In this document: positions 26,203 to 33,445 of the stretch, piece by piece | Position numbering within the stretch: the stretch's first letter is position 1 | Layout: every line of letters starts with the position of its first letter | Assembly: GCF_008629675.1 (NCBI RefSeq) | Contig: NZ_VWOX01000004.1 | Coordinates: forward strand, 186,001 to 250,000 | Direction of reading: 5' to 3' | DNA length: 64,000 nt | From: Roseiconus nitratireducens | GTDB taxonomy: Bacteria; Planctomycetota; Planctomycetia; Pirellulales; Pirellulaceae | Translations under genes and position numbers: made by a program | The notes under the pieces: generated by a model | The model's database searches: none | The model's input: the letters and a program-made list of their open reading frames with translations, nothing else | Told to the model about the DNA's origin: nothing

Positions 26203-28395
26203 GTGCACCGCGAACTGCTTCAACGCTTACCGATCTACTCGCTGGCGGCCAGCCTGATGCTTTCGGTCGTCCTGCTGGTGGGAGCGTTGCCCGGCGTGAC
26301 GCTTCCGCGTGCCGGTTTGGGGGCGCTGGGGTTGCTGCCGTTGGCCGCCGCCCTGGTCGATGCGATTCGCTTGCGGCACCGCATCGACGAGGATCAAGAC
26401 GAAGCGAACTCCGACGCCCAGCGACAGCACGACCGATCGGAACTGGCACAGTGGGTTCGCGACAAAGCCGAACTGCTTTCCGCTCGGGAGCGGTCGATCA
26501 ACAGTCGAGCGCTCGCTTTGCAACAGTGGCTGCAGTTTCCCGACGCGATCAGCTTCGATACTTCCGTCTCACCGAGCGGACGATCGGCGGCAACCGGCGA
26601 CCGGTTGGTCTTCGACCCCATGGCGCGTCATGACCGTCAGTTGTTTGAGCTGATCGAGCGAAACACGCAACAGTTGTTTGAAGACATCAAACAAGATGCC
26701 TATCGCAAAGACGTCGACGGCACCCGAGTCTTTGACAACGAAAAGATCTTCAGCGACCTGCACCAAATGGTTTCCGACGTCGCCCGCATTTATCGGCCGG
26801 GCGAAACCTCACCGCTGCTGCGGACCAACGTGGAGGCGATCTCCCGGGCAACGGGGCGTGCCGCCTTACGGCTGCTGGTGGCTGTGGAAAACATCCCGGG
26901 CGGCCTTGCCCGTCACGACTTTCAGTCAATCTACACGCTGATCAGTCGCGCGGTCAGAACGTACGGCGTTTACAAGTCGGCCAAACCCTACCTGGATGTC
27001 GCATCCAACATGTGGTTTGCCGGCCGAATCGTCAGCAGCACCAATCCGATCACCTTGGTCGCCTGGTGGGCGGCCAGCCGCGCCACCAGCTACGGCGCCT
27101 CCAAGCTCAGCGGGCACGTCATCGATCAACAGGCGGTCGGGCTGATCCGTCAGGTGGTCGAGATTGTGGCCATCGAAGTCGCCTCGCTGTACAGCCCGAT
27201 GGTCCGCTATCGCGACATGCACTGGATCTACGGAGTGGAATTGGTGCATCTGGCCAGTGAGATGGGATTGCCGCCCGCTGCCCGGCTGGCGGCGATGAAA
27301 CAGATCGCGTCGCTCAGCCTGCGCGACGAGTATGGAAGGGTCTCGCTAATGCGACATCTGGCCGGCGGAACCACGCCGCGCCCCAATGACTACCATCCCG
27401 CCCGCGCCGTCAGCGCCGCCGAACGGATGACCGTGGCCGAACGGCTGGAGGCTTTCTTGTTAGAAAACGTGTTGAAGGATCCCAAACACCGCGTCGAAAA
27501 ATCGGTGGTCGAACGCTGGCAGGCGGCAGCTTCCGACCGGCTGGAGATCCAGTTCCGCGCCACGGCCGTCGACGCGACCGCGGAAGAACAAACCGAGCGG
27601 GCGGTTTGGGCGCTGGCATCGTTCGCCCTGCAATACCTTGGCGACGAACCGGAGCAGGTCGTCGACCGGCTGCACCTGAGCAAATGCTGGAACCGGGCCG
27701 ACACCAACACCCGCAACGCATGGATCCGGCATCTCAAGGAAGACCCACCTTACCTGTACCATCCGCCGCTGATCGAACCGGCCGGGAAGCTTCGCGACGA
27801 TTTCCTGACCGACCTGCTTGACCTGGCCGTGGCGTCCCCGATCCCGGCCGAAGACCTGCAGTCCGACCGCGCTTCGGGCCGGCAATCGGTGACGCTGCAA
27901 GCATGGCAAGGACACGATGCGATTCAGGTGACGGCCTACTTCTTACGCGCCGACGTTGGCGAATACCTGAACCGCTTCACACGTTTGAAAGTCGAACGTT
28001 TGATGGCGCAATCCGATCCCTCGGTCACCATGACGCCCTCGCCGGAAGTCACCTTGGCACTTGACCACCTGTGCGGCAATGGCAGGTTGCACGGATGCTT
28101 CGGCGATGCCACGCTTCGCGAGTCCGACTCCGGCGTGGAGCACGGCGAGATCTACGTGGCGAGGATTGATGACCTGTTGATCGCGTTCGACGCCAAGGCG
28201 ATCCCCGATTCGACGGTGCGGCTGACGATCCACGCCACCGCGGCGATCGCGGATGTGAAAATCGAAAAACTGGCCGGCTACATCCGCAGCGATTGCCGTG
28301 TCGAGTTCCCCAGCGGTGCGATCGTCGTTGTCCCCGGCAGCACGCTCCGCGGTTACGACGTGTACTTTGCCAGCTTGCTGGTCAAGCATCTTTAA
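26203..28395 (+). CDS. Unrecognised membrane-anchored protein upstream of fliP
   Basis: I do not recognise a family. From GTG 26203 the product is 730 aa. Two hydrophobic helices lie at the N-terminus (about 10-30 and 38-55, LPIYSLAASLMLSVVLLVG and GALGLLPLAAALVDAI), then a charged helical region. The next 200 residues have GVYKSAKPYLDVASNMWFAGR and NPITLVAWWAASRATSYGASK, which read like a lipid-facing amphipathic part. The remainder is soluble, with a beta-rich C-terminal domain (VTAYFLRADVGEYLNRF). It precedes fliP by 236 bp on the same strand, but nothing in it indicates a flagellar role. The start could also be upstream in the frame. Confidence 0.7.
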   Translation: MHRELLQRLPIYSLAASLMLSVVLLVGALPGVTLPRAGLGALGLLPLAAALVDAIRLRHRIDEDQDEANSDAQRQHDRSELAQWVRDKAELLSARERSINSRALALQQWLQFPDAISFDTSVSPSGRSAATGDRLVFDPMARHDRQLFELIERNTQQLFEDIKQDAYRKDVDGTRVFDNEKIFSDLHQMVSDVARIYRPGETSPLLRTNVEAISRATGRAALRLLVAVENIPGGLARHDFQSIYTLISRAVRTYGVYKSAKPYLDVASNMWFAGRIVSSTNPITLVAWWAASRATSYGASKLSGHVIDQQAVGLIRQVVEIVAIEVASLYSPMVRYRDMHWIYGVELVHLASEMGLPPAARLAAMKQIASLSLRDEYGRVSLMRHLAGGTTPRPNDYHPARAVSAAERMTVAERLEAFLLENVLKDPKHRVEKSVVERWQAAASDRLEIQFRATAVDATAEEQTERAVWALASFALQYLGDEPEQVVDRLHLSKCWNRADTNTRNAWIRHLKEDPPYLYHPPLIEPAGKLRDDFLTDLLDLAVASPIPAEDLQSDRASGRQSVTLQAWQGHDAIQVTAYFLRADVGEYLNRFTRLKVERLMAQSDPSVTMTPSPEVTLALDHLCGNGRLHGCFGDATLRESDSGVEHGEIYVARIDDLLIAFDAKAIPDSTVRLTIHATAAIADVKIEKLAGYIRSDCRVEFPSGAIVVVPGSTLRGYDVYFASLLVKHL

Positions 28396-28570
28396 ATCGC
28401 CCGCTCGGATCTCCCGTTCGGACCGGCGCGCGGCCGGTCGCGCCGGCAATCCGGCAAGCCGGCTTCGGTGCCGACGCACGTCACGTGAAACGGGTCCGGC
28501 GTGAAACCCGGCCGGCGTGAAACATCGGCGTCGAAGAAAACTCGTCTTTCGAATTTCGACGTCTTTTTCC

Positions 28571-28598
28571 TAAAGTCCGTCCGTGCCGCGGCCGAGGC
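28571..28598 (+). promoter_or_regulatory. Possible FliA (sigma-28) promoter of fliP
   Basis: TAAAGTCC (28571-28578), a 12-nt spacer, then GCCGAGGC (28591-28598). The sigma-28 consensus is TAAAGTTT-N11-GCCGATAA, so both cores (TAAAGT and GCCGA) are kept with a spacer one nucleotide long. It is 33 nt upstream of the fliP start. The gene for FliA is in this window. Confidence 0.4.
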
Positions 28599-28631
28599 GA
28601 TCGGCCCCAGTTCCTCACCCTCGGACGCGCC

Positions 28632-29591
28632 GTGCTACGCTGCCTGACCCTCGCATTGCTGACCTGGCTGGGATGTTGGTCCGCGAACCAAGCGTCCGCC
28701 GCAGACGCCCCTGCGGTCGCCGATGCACGGTCCGCAGCCGAGGAACCGGCGGCCATATCCTCGCCGTCGGCCATTTCCTTGCCGGGAGCCGGTCCCACCG
28801 AGGACCTGCGGGGCAGGGCAGGGGAGTCGTCCAACGCCGTGCCACGAGTGCTGACTCGGACGCCGGTTTCGGTGTCCGGTGAAGTGCTGCAGACATTCGC
28901 CGGCGGCCCCGAATCCTGGGCCAGCCCGGAACATTTCGGCAGCAGCCTGCAAACCATGCTGGTGCTGTCGGTGATCAGCTTGGCGCCCGCCATCTTGTTG
29001 ATGACCACGTGCTACGTCCGCATCGTCGTGGTGCTGTCGCTGTTACGCCAAGCGATCGGCCTGCAGTCGCTTCCTCCGACTCAAGTTTTGACCAGCATCT
29101 CACTGTTCATGACGCTCTCGGTGATGGCACCGGTTTGGTCGCGGGTGTATCGCGAAGCGATCCAACCCTACACCGACCCCGAAACGCCGATGACGCTGGG
29201 TGAAGCGTACGATGCCGGGGCGTTGCCGATCCGGGAATTCATGGCCGTCCAAATTGCGGCAGCGGAAAACCATGATGATGTGTTGCTGTTCTTTCGCCAT
29301 GCCTATCCCGACTCTCCGGAGCCCAGCTCTTTCGCCGATATTCCAGTTCAAGTGCTGTTGCCGGCATTCGTGATCAGCGAACTGAAGATTGCCTTTCTGA
29401 TGGGCTTCAGCATCTACCTGCCATTCCTGGTGATCGACCTGGTCGTGGCCAGCGTGACGATGTCGATGGGGATGTTCATGCTGCCGCCGATGATGATTTC
29501 CCTGCCCCTGAAGTTGCTCCTGTTCGTCCTGGTCGACGGTTGGCATTTGGTGGTGAACATGTTGCTGACGAGTTTTGCGGCGGTGAGCTAA
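28632..29591 (+). CDS. fliP: Flagellar export gate protein FliP
   Basis: FliP forms the core pore of the flagellar type III export gate with FliQ and FliR. The product is 319 aa from GTG 28632. A cleavable signal peptide (LTLALLTWLGCWSANQASA) is followed by a roughly 70-aa low-complexity linker. The conserved body has LVLSVISLAPAILLMTTCYVR, then VLSLLRQAIGLQSLPPTQVL and the MSMGMFMLPPMMISLPLKLLLF signature. The linker contains the sequence RGRAGE from a GGGGCAGGGCAGGG motif (28810-28824). Its TAA directly abuts the fliQ ATG. Confidence 0.96.
   Translation: MLRCLTLALLTWLGCWSANQASAADAPAVADARSAAEEPAAISSPSAISLPGAGPTEDLRGRAGESSNAVPRVLTRTPVSVSGEVLQTFAGGPESWASPEHFGSSLQTMLVLSVISLAPAILLMTTCYVRIVVVLSLLRQAIGLQSLPPTQVLTSISLFMTLSVMAPVWSRVYREAIQPYTDPETPMTLGEAYDAGALPIREFMAVQIAAAENHDDVLLFFRHAYPDSPEPSSFADIPVQVLLPAFVISELKIAFLMGFSIYLPFLVIDLVVASVTMSMGMFMLPPMMISLPLKLLLFVLVDGWHLVVNMLLTSFAAVS
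28810..28824 (+). repeat. GGGGCAGGGCAGGG(G) dispersed motif in fliP
   Basis: It lies in the linker behind the FliP signal peptide and reads RGRAGE in frame. Confidence 0.7.
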
Positions 29592-29858
29592 ATGACGTTA
29601 AGTGCAGAACAAGCCGTGGACCTGTGTCGCCAAGCATTGATGCTGGCGTTGTTGCTGGCCGCACCAATCTTGATCGTGGCGGCGGTCGTCGGCGTGGTGT
29701 CGGGCCTGCTGCAGACGCTGTTTCACGTCCAGGATCAATCGATCGCGTTCGTACCCAAACTGATCGTTTCCAGTTGCGTCCTGCTGGCGTGTTTGCCGTG
29801 GATCTTCTCACGAATGATTGAATTCACCCAATCGCTGTTCGTCGGCATCGGGATGTAA
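29592..29858 (+). CDS. fliQ: Flagellar export gate protein FliQ
   Basis: An 88-aa protein with two TM helices (about 15-40 and 53-75). LLLAAPILIVAAVVGVVSGLLQ and QTLFHVQDQSIAFVPK are the conserved FliQ stretches. It assembles with FliP and FliR in the inner-membrane export gate. It starts directly after the fliP stop codon and is followed after 8 nt by fliR, so the genes are one transcription unit. Confidence 0.95.
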   Translation: MTLSAEQAVDLCRQALMLALLLAAPILIVAAVVGVVSGLLQTLFHVQDQSIAFVPKLIVSSCVLLACLPWIFSRMIEFTQSLFVGIGM

Positions 29859-29866
29859 TTGACAAG

Positions 29867-30655
29867 ATGGACCAGGAAGTCATTGCATCGCTGGGCCAAC
29901 AGTGGTTGTGGGGCAAGGCCGTACTCGGTCTGCTGATCGCAGCGCGTCTCGGCGGGATGATTGCGGCGATGCCGATGTTGACAACCGGGCTGCCGTTGCG
30001 GTTTCGGATTCTGTTGGTCGCCCTGATGTCTTTGCTGATAATCCCCGGCGTCGGTCCGCTGGTCCTGACGGATTTAACGGCATCCTCGATAGCCGACGTC
30101 GGGATCGCGGCGGGGCGAGAACTGATCCTGGGGATGGTGATGGGCGGCGTGGTGCAGTTGCTGATCAGCGGCATTCAGGTCGCGGGCGAACTGATCACCG
30201 TGGCCGCCGGATTGCAACTTGCACAATCCGCGGACCCGTCCACCGGCGAAACGGTCCCGCACCTGTCGCGTCTGGTCGGACTGTTGGTGATGACAATCCT
30301 GTTGGCCAGCGGCGGACATCGCCTGCTGATCGATGCCGTCCTGAGCAGCTTTCAGCACCTGCCGCCGATGTCGGCATCGATCGACACCACGATGTTCGAA
30401 TTGGTCGTCGACCACCTGGCAATCGGAATCGAGTCGGGTCTGAGAGTTGCCGCACCCGTAGTCGCCTGCGTGCTCTTGACCAATCTGTTGGTCGCGTTGA
30501 TCAGCCGCACCGTTCCGCAATTGAATTTGATGGCGGTCGGATTGAACTTGAACGTGTTGGCGGTGTTGGTGGTGACGGCGTTGACCGTCGGATCGGTGGG
30601 AATCGTGTTCGAGGCAGAATTAGCTGACGCGGTCAGTCACTTGAGCTTTCGGTAA
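29867..30655 (+). CDS. fliR: Flagellar export gate protein FliR
   Basis: A 262-aa protein with about six TM helices. Conserved features include ARLGGMIAAMPMLTTGLPLRFRI near the N-terminus, GRELILGMVMGGVVQLLISGIQVAGELI in the centre, and VPQLNLMAVGLNLNVLAVLVVTAL towards the C-terminus. It caps the FliP5-FliQ4-FliR1 export-gate complex. It sits between fliQ and flhB with 8-nt and 6-nt gaps. Confidence 0.95.
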   Translation: MDQEVIASLGQQWLWGKAVLGLLIAARLGGMIAAMPMLTTGLPLRFRILLVALMSLLIIPGVGPLVLTDLTASSIADVGIAAGRELILGMVMGGVVQLLISGIQVAGELITVAAGLQLAQSADPSTGETVPHLSRLVGLLVMTILLASGGHRLLIDAVLSSFQHLPPMSASIDTTMFELVVDHLAIGIESGLRVAAPVVACVLLTNLLVALISRTVPQLNLMAVGLNLNVLAVLVVTALTVGSVGIVFEAELADAVSHLSFR

Positions 30656-30661
30656 GCGAAC

Positions 30662-31420
30662 ATGTCGGAAAAGATCCATCCACCAACACCGCGGCGACGG
30701 CAACAAGCGAAAGAGCAGGGCAGGGTACCCCGCAGCGGCGAAATGGTTGCGGCGGGATCGCTGCTGGCAACCACCGGACTGCTTGCCTGGTGCGGACCGG
30801 CGCTGGCCTCGGAGATGATGGAGTTGATCGGCCAGTCGATGCAGCAACCGCGGATCACGCTGGACACCGGAGACTCGCCGATCGATGGAGCGTTCCGATT
30901 GATCGTTCGATCCGTCTTCGCCTTGGGCCTGTTGGTCGCCCCGATGTGCCTGGCAATGATGATGTGCGCCGTCGCGTTCAATCTGCTGCAAACCGGATGG
31001 GCGGTCACCCCGCGTCGACTTCAACCGTCGTTGGAGCGTCTCTCCCCGGGACGCAAGGCCGGCGAGTTGCTTTCGGCTCGCACGTTGGCCGGCTTTGGAA
31101 TCCTGTTGCTGCGGCTCGCCGCGCTGATCGCCACGTCCGTCTACCTGATTCGCGACTGCCTGCCGGAGATTGCGACGCTCGCCCAGCGTCCGCTGCCGGA
31201 GAGTGCGGCATCGGTTTTTCACATGATGGTCCGCTGTTGCGGATGGGTCGGCACGACGCTGCTGATCTTCGCCGTGCTGGATTACGCCCTGGCGTGGTGG
31301 CACCACGAGCGAGATCTGATGATGAGCGAACAGGAGCTGCGCGAGGAATTGCGCAACAGCGAAGCGACCCGTCACCCATCGCCTCAAGCCCGAACCCGGC
31401 CGGTGCAGCCCGTGTCCTGA
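30662..31420 (+). CDS. flhB: Truncated FlhB: export-switch protein without the C-terminal autocleavage domain
   Basis: FlhB sets the substrate specificity of flagellar export. It normally has about 350-380 aa: four TM helices and a cytoplasmic domain cleaved at NPTH. Here the N-terminus (EKIHPPTPRRRQQAKEQGRVPRSGE) is conserved. Four TM segments lie at about 28-49, 81-107, 141-163 and 189-213. The linker MSEQELREELRNSEA follows, but the protein ends at residue 252 (RTRPVQPVS) just before the cleavage domain. No NPTH is encoded in any frame before leuA. The TGA stop is 12 nt from an 80-nt palindrome (31433-31512). The protein either works in an altered system or is a decayed copy. Confidence 0.88.
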   Translation: MSEKIHPPTPRRRQQAKEQGRVPRSGEMVAAGSLLATTGLLAWCGPALASEMMELIGQSMQQPRITLDTGDSPIDGAFRLIVRSVFALGLLVAPMCLAMMMCAVAFNLLQTGWAVTPRRLQPSLERLSPGRKAGELLSARTLAGFGILLLRLAALIATSVYLIRDCLPEIATLAQRPLPESAASVFHMMVRCCGWVGTTLLIFAVLDYALAWWHHERDLMMSEQELREELRNSEATRHPSPQARTRPVQPVS

Positions 31421-31432
31421 TCCCCGGGAGGA

Positions 31433-31512
31433 GGAAAAGGGGACGGGGGTCAATAGTGCAAAGCGCCCGAAGCGATGGGCCGTTCCGGCTATTGACCCCC
31501 GTCCCCTTTTCC
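31433..31512. mobile_element. 80-nt palindromic (REP/MITE-like) element next to the flhB truncation
   Basis: 24-nt perfect inverted arms (31433-31456 and 31489-31512, beginning GGAAAAGGGGACGGGGGTCA) flank a 32-nt centre. This form is typical of REP-type elements mobilised by RAYT transposases. No transposase gene is in the window. Target-site duplications are not evident. Confidence 0.8.
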
Positions 31513-31537
31513 GACCCGGCTGCCCGTGCGTTGCGAC

Positions 31538-31567
31538 TTGACCGCCGCCCACCCGATGACGTAAAGT
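31538..31567 (+). promoter_or_regulatory. Possible sigma-70 promoter of the leuA leader
   Basis: TTGACC (31538-31543), an 18-nt spacer and TAAAGT (31562-31567). A start 7 nt later would fall at about 31574, the first base of the leader-peptide ATG, so the leader mRNA could be leaderless. The -10 match is moderate (4 of 6). Confidence 0.4.
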
Positions 31568-31573
31568 TCTGGC

Positions 31574-31654
31574 ATGATGATTTCGCTGCTAAGCCTGCTA
31601 CGACTACTACTGTCGCCCCACGGGCGGGAGATGAGGGTTTGTACGCACCGCTAG
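31574..31654 (+). CDS. leuL: leuA leader peptide, leucine-rich (attenuator)
   Basis: A 26-codon ORF starts with ATG ATG at 31574/31577 and ends at TAG 31652-31654. Residues 5, 6, 8, 9, 11, 12 and 13 are Leu, so seven of nine codons between 31586 and 31612 are Leu, four of them the CTA codon (31589, 31598, 31604 and 31607). It ends 29 nt before an intrinsic terminator and 111 nt before leuA. This is the standard architecture of an attenuator leader peptide: ribosome stalling at Leu codons when charged tRNA-Leu is scarce. The alternative pairing is described in the terminator entry. The peptide has no other evident role. Confidence 0.8.
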   Translation: MMISLLSLLRLLLSPHGREMRVCTHR

Positions 31655-31683
31655 CACGGCGGCATCTGTGACAAAACAGCGTG

Positions 31684-31716
31684 AACCCGAGTCCCCCGCG
31701 GACTCGGGTTTTTTTT
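31684..31716 (+). terminator. leuA attenuator terminator
   Basis: A perfect 10-bp stem pairs AACCCGAGTC (31684-31693) with GACTCGGGTT (31701-31710) around a 7-nt loop. It runs directly into eight T (31709-31716). A competing pairing exists: GCGGG (31624-31628) with CCCGC (31695-31699), and GGGTT (31635-31639) with AACCC (31684-31688). It would use the second half of the leader ORF and block the terminator. A ribosome at the leader stop would mask 31624-31639; one stalled at the Leu codons would leave it free. Confidence 0.92.
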
Positions 31717-31765
31717 GTGCCTGCTGCGATCAATACTATTGAATCAATTTCCTCAGGAACCACCC

Positions 31766-33340
31766 ATGGACTCCACCGAATCCTCGACCGCGACCGCCGC
31801 GGCGGCGACCCGCGAAGCCGCTCCACGCCAGATCCGGATTTTTGACACGACGCTCCGCGACGGCGAGCAATCGCCGGGGGCGAGCATGAATTTGACCGAG
31901 AAGTTGGAGGTGGCGCATTCGCTGGCCGACCTGGGTGTGGACGTCATCGAAGCCGGTTTCCCGATCGCGTCGCCGGGCGACTTCGATTCGGTCAAGCAGA
32001 TCGCCGAATCCATTCGCGGTTCCACGATTTGTGGGCTGGCCCGATGCGCGGAGAAAGACATCCTGCGCGCCGCCGAGGCGTTGCAAAATGCCGAACAGGG
32101 GCGGATCCACGTGTTTCTGGCGACCAGTGCGATCCATCGCGAATTCAAACTGCGGATGACGCCCGATGAAATCGTCGATCGCGCGGTCAACGGCGTAAAG
32201 TTGGCCGTCAGCAAATGTGCTGACGTTGAGTTTTCTCCCGAAGACGCTTGCCGCACCGAGCACGATTTTCTGTGTCGTGTCGTCGAGGCCGCCATCGACG
32301 CGGGCGCCACCACGATCAATGTCCCCGACACCGTCGGTTACGTCACGCCCGAGGAGATCTTCAAAATCTTCCAAATGCTCCGCAACCGCGTCCCCAACAT
32401 CGACAAGGCGGTGTTGAGCACGCACTGCCACGACGACCTGGGAATGGCGGTGGCCAACAGTTTGGCAGCCGTCGCGGCCGGCGCCGGGCAAATCGAGTGC
32501 ACGATCAACGGGATCGGCGAACGGGCCGGCAACGCAGCGTTGGAAGAGGTCGTGATGGCGATGAAGACGCGCAGCGATTTCTACCACTGCGCGACCCGCA
32601 TCGATTCCAAACGCCTGGTTCCCGCCAGCCGCCTGGTCAGCAAAGTCACCGGGATGAGCGTCCAACGTAACAAGGCCATCGTCGGCCGAAATGCGTTCGC
32701 CCACGAATCCGGGATTCACCAGGACGGAATGCTCAAGGAACGAAGCACGTACGAAATCATGTCACCGGAAGAAGTCGGGTTCGCCAAAACCGACTTGGTG
32801 CTGGGAAAACACAGCGGTCGTGCCGCTTTGGCCGACCGCGCCCGAACGCTGGGATTTCATTTGGCCGGTGAGGAACTGCAACAGGTGTTTGAACAGTTCA
32901 AAGTGTTGGCCGATAAAAAGAAAGAAATCTACGACGGCGACATCATCGCACTGGTCCAACAACAGATCAGCAGCGGACAAGGACAACGCTGGTCCCTGGT
33001 CGACTATCAAGTCACCAGTTCCAAGAGCTCCACGCCGGAAGTCAAACTGACCCTGTCCGACGGCGTGGAAACCAAGTCGGCCGAAGTCACCGAAGGCGAT
33101 GGACCGATCGATGCGGCTTTCTGGGCGGTCGAACAGATCACCGGGATCAAATTGGTGTGCAAGGACTTTCGCGTTCACAGTGCCACGCTGGGGCGAGACG
33201 CCCAGGGCGAAGTCAACTTGGAAGTCGAATATCGCGGGCGTTTGTACCGCGGCGTGGGCGTCAGCACCGACAGCGTCGAAAGCACCATCCTGGCGATCTT
33301 GAATGCCATCAACCGGATCAACCCTGACGATCCCGAGTGA
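31766..33340 (+). CDS. leuA: 2-isopropylmalate synthase
   Basis: LeuA condenses acetyl-CoA and 2-oxoisovalerate, the first committed step of leucine synthesis. The product is 524 aa from ATG 31766 (CAGGA 11 nt upstream). Catalytic marks are DTTLRDGEQSPG (27-38) and the metal site STHCHDDLGMAVANS (218-232), plus GIGERAGNAALEE (249-261). A C-terminal LeuA dimer/allosteric domain (about 390-520) carries the leucine feedback site. The frame is open upstream to 31715, but that lies in the attenuator. Control by Leu-tRNA attenuation is predicted from the leader (31574-31716). A hairpin without T-tract (33354-33373) follows. Confidence 0.96.
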   Translation: MDSTESSTATAAAATREAAPRQIRIFDTTLRDGEQSPGASMNLTEKLEVAHSLADLGVDVIEAGFPIASPGDFDSVKQIAESIRGSTICGLARCAEKDILRAAEALQNAEQGRIHVFLATSAIHREFKLRMTPDEIVDRAVNGVKLAVSKCADVEFSPEDACRTEHDFLCRVVEAAIDAGATTINVPDTVGYVTPEEIFKIFQMLRNRVPNIDKAVLSTHCHDDLGMAVANSLAAVAAGAGQIECTINGIGERAGNAALEEVVMAMKTRSDFYHCATRIDSKRLVPASRLVSKVTGMSVQRNKAIVGRNAFAHESGIHQDGMLKERSTYEIMSPEEVGFAKTDLVLGKHSGRAALADRARTLGFHLAGEELQQVFEQFKVLADKKKEIYDGDIIALVQQQISSGQGQRWSLVDYQVTSSKSSTPEVKLTLSDGVETKSAEVTEGDGPIDAAFWAVEQITGIKLVCKDFRVHSATLGRDAQGEVNLEVEYRGRLYRGVGVSTDSVESTILAILNAINRINPDDPE

Positions 33341-33353
33341 CGCGTCGCCGTTT

Positions 33354-33373
33354 CCGTCGGCTTGCGCCGACGG
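33354..33373 (+). terminator. Hairpin after leuA (weak terminator)
   Basis: A perfect 8-bp stem, CCGTCGGC-ttgc-GCCGACGG, lies 13 nt past the leuA stop, with no T-tract. Termination is uncertain. Confidence 0.4.
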
Positions 33374-33445
33374 CAGGGGGCCGTCGGCGCTGCGTGACTG
33401 GAGTCAGTGAAGCGAAGAATCGAAGACACGGCGCGGGCGTCAAGC

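Noticed and set aside
30790..31671. Plus ORF that could hold the missing FlhB C-terminal domain
   Set aside because: It is out of frame with flhB, mostly antisense-like Arg/Asp-rich, and its end only translates the leuA leader region in another frame. No NPTH is encoded.
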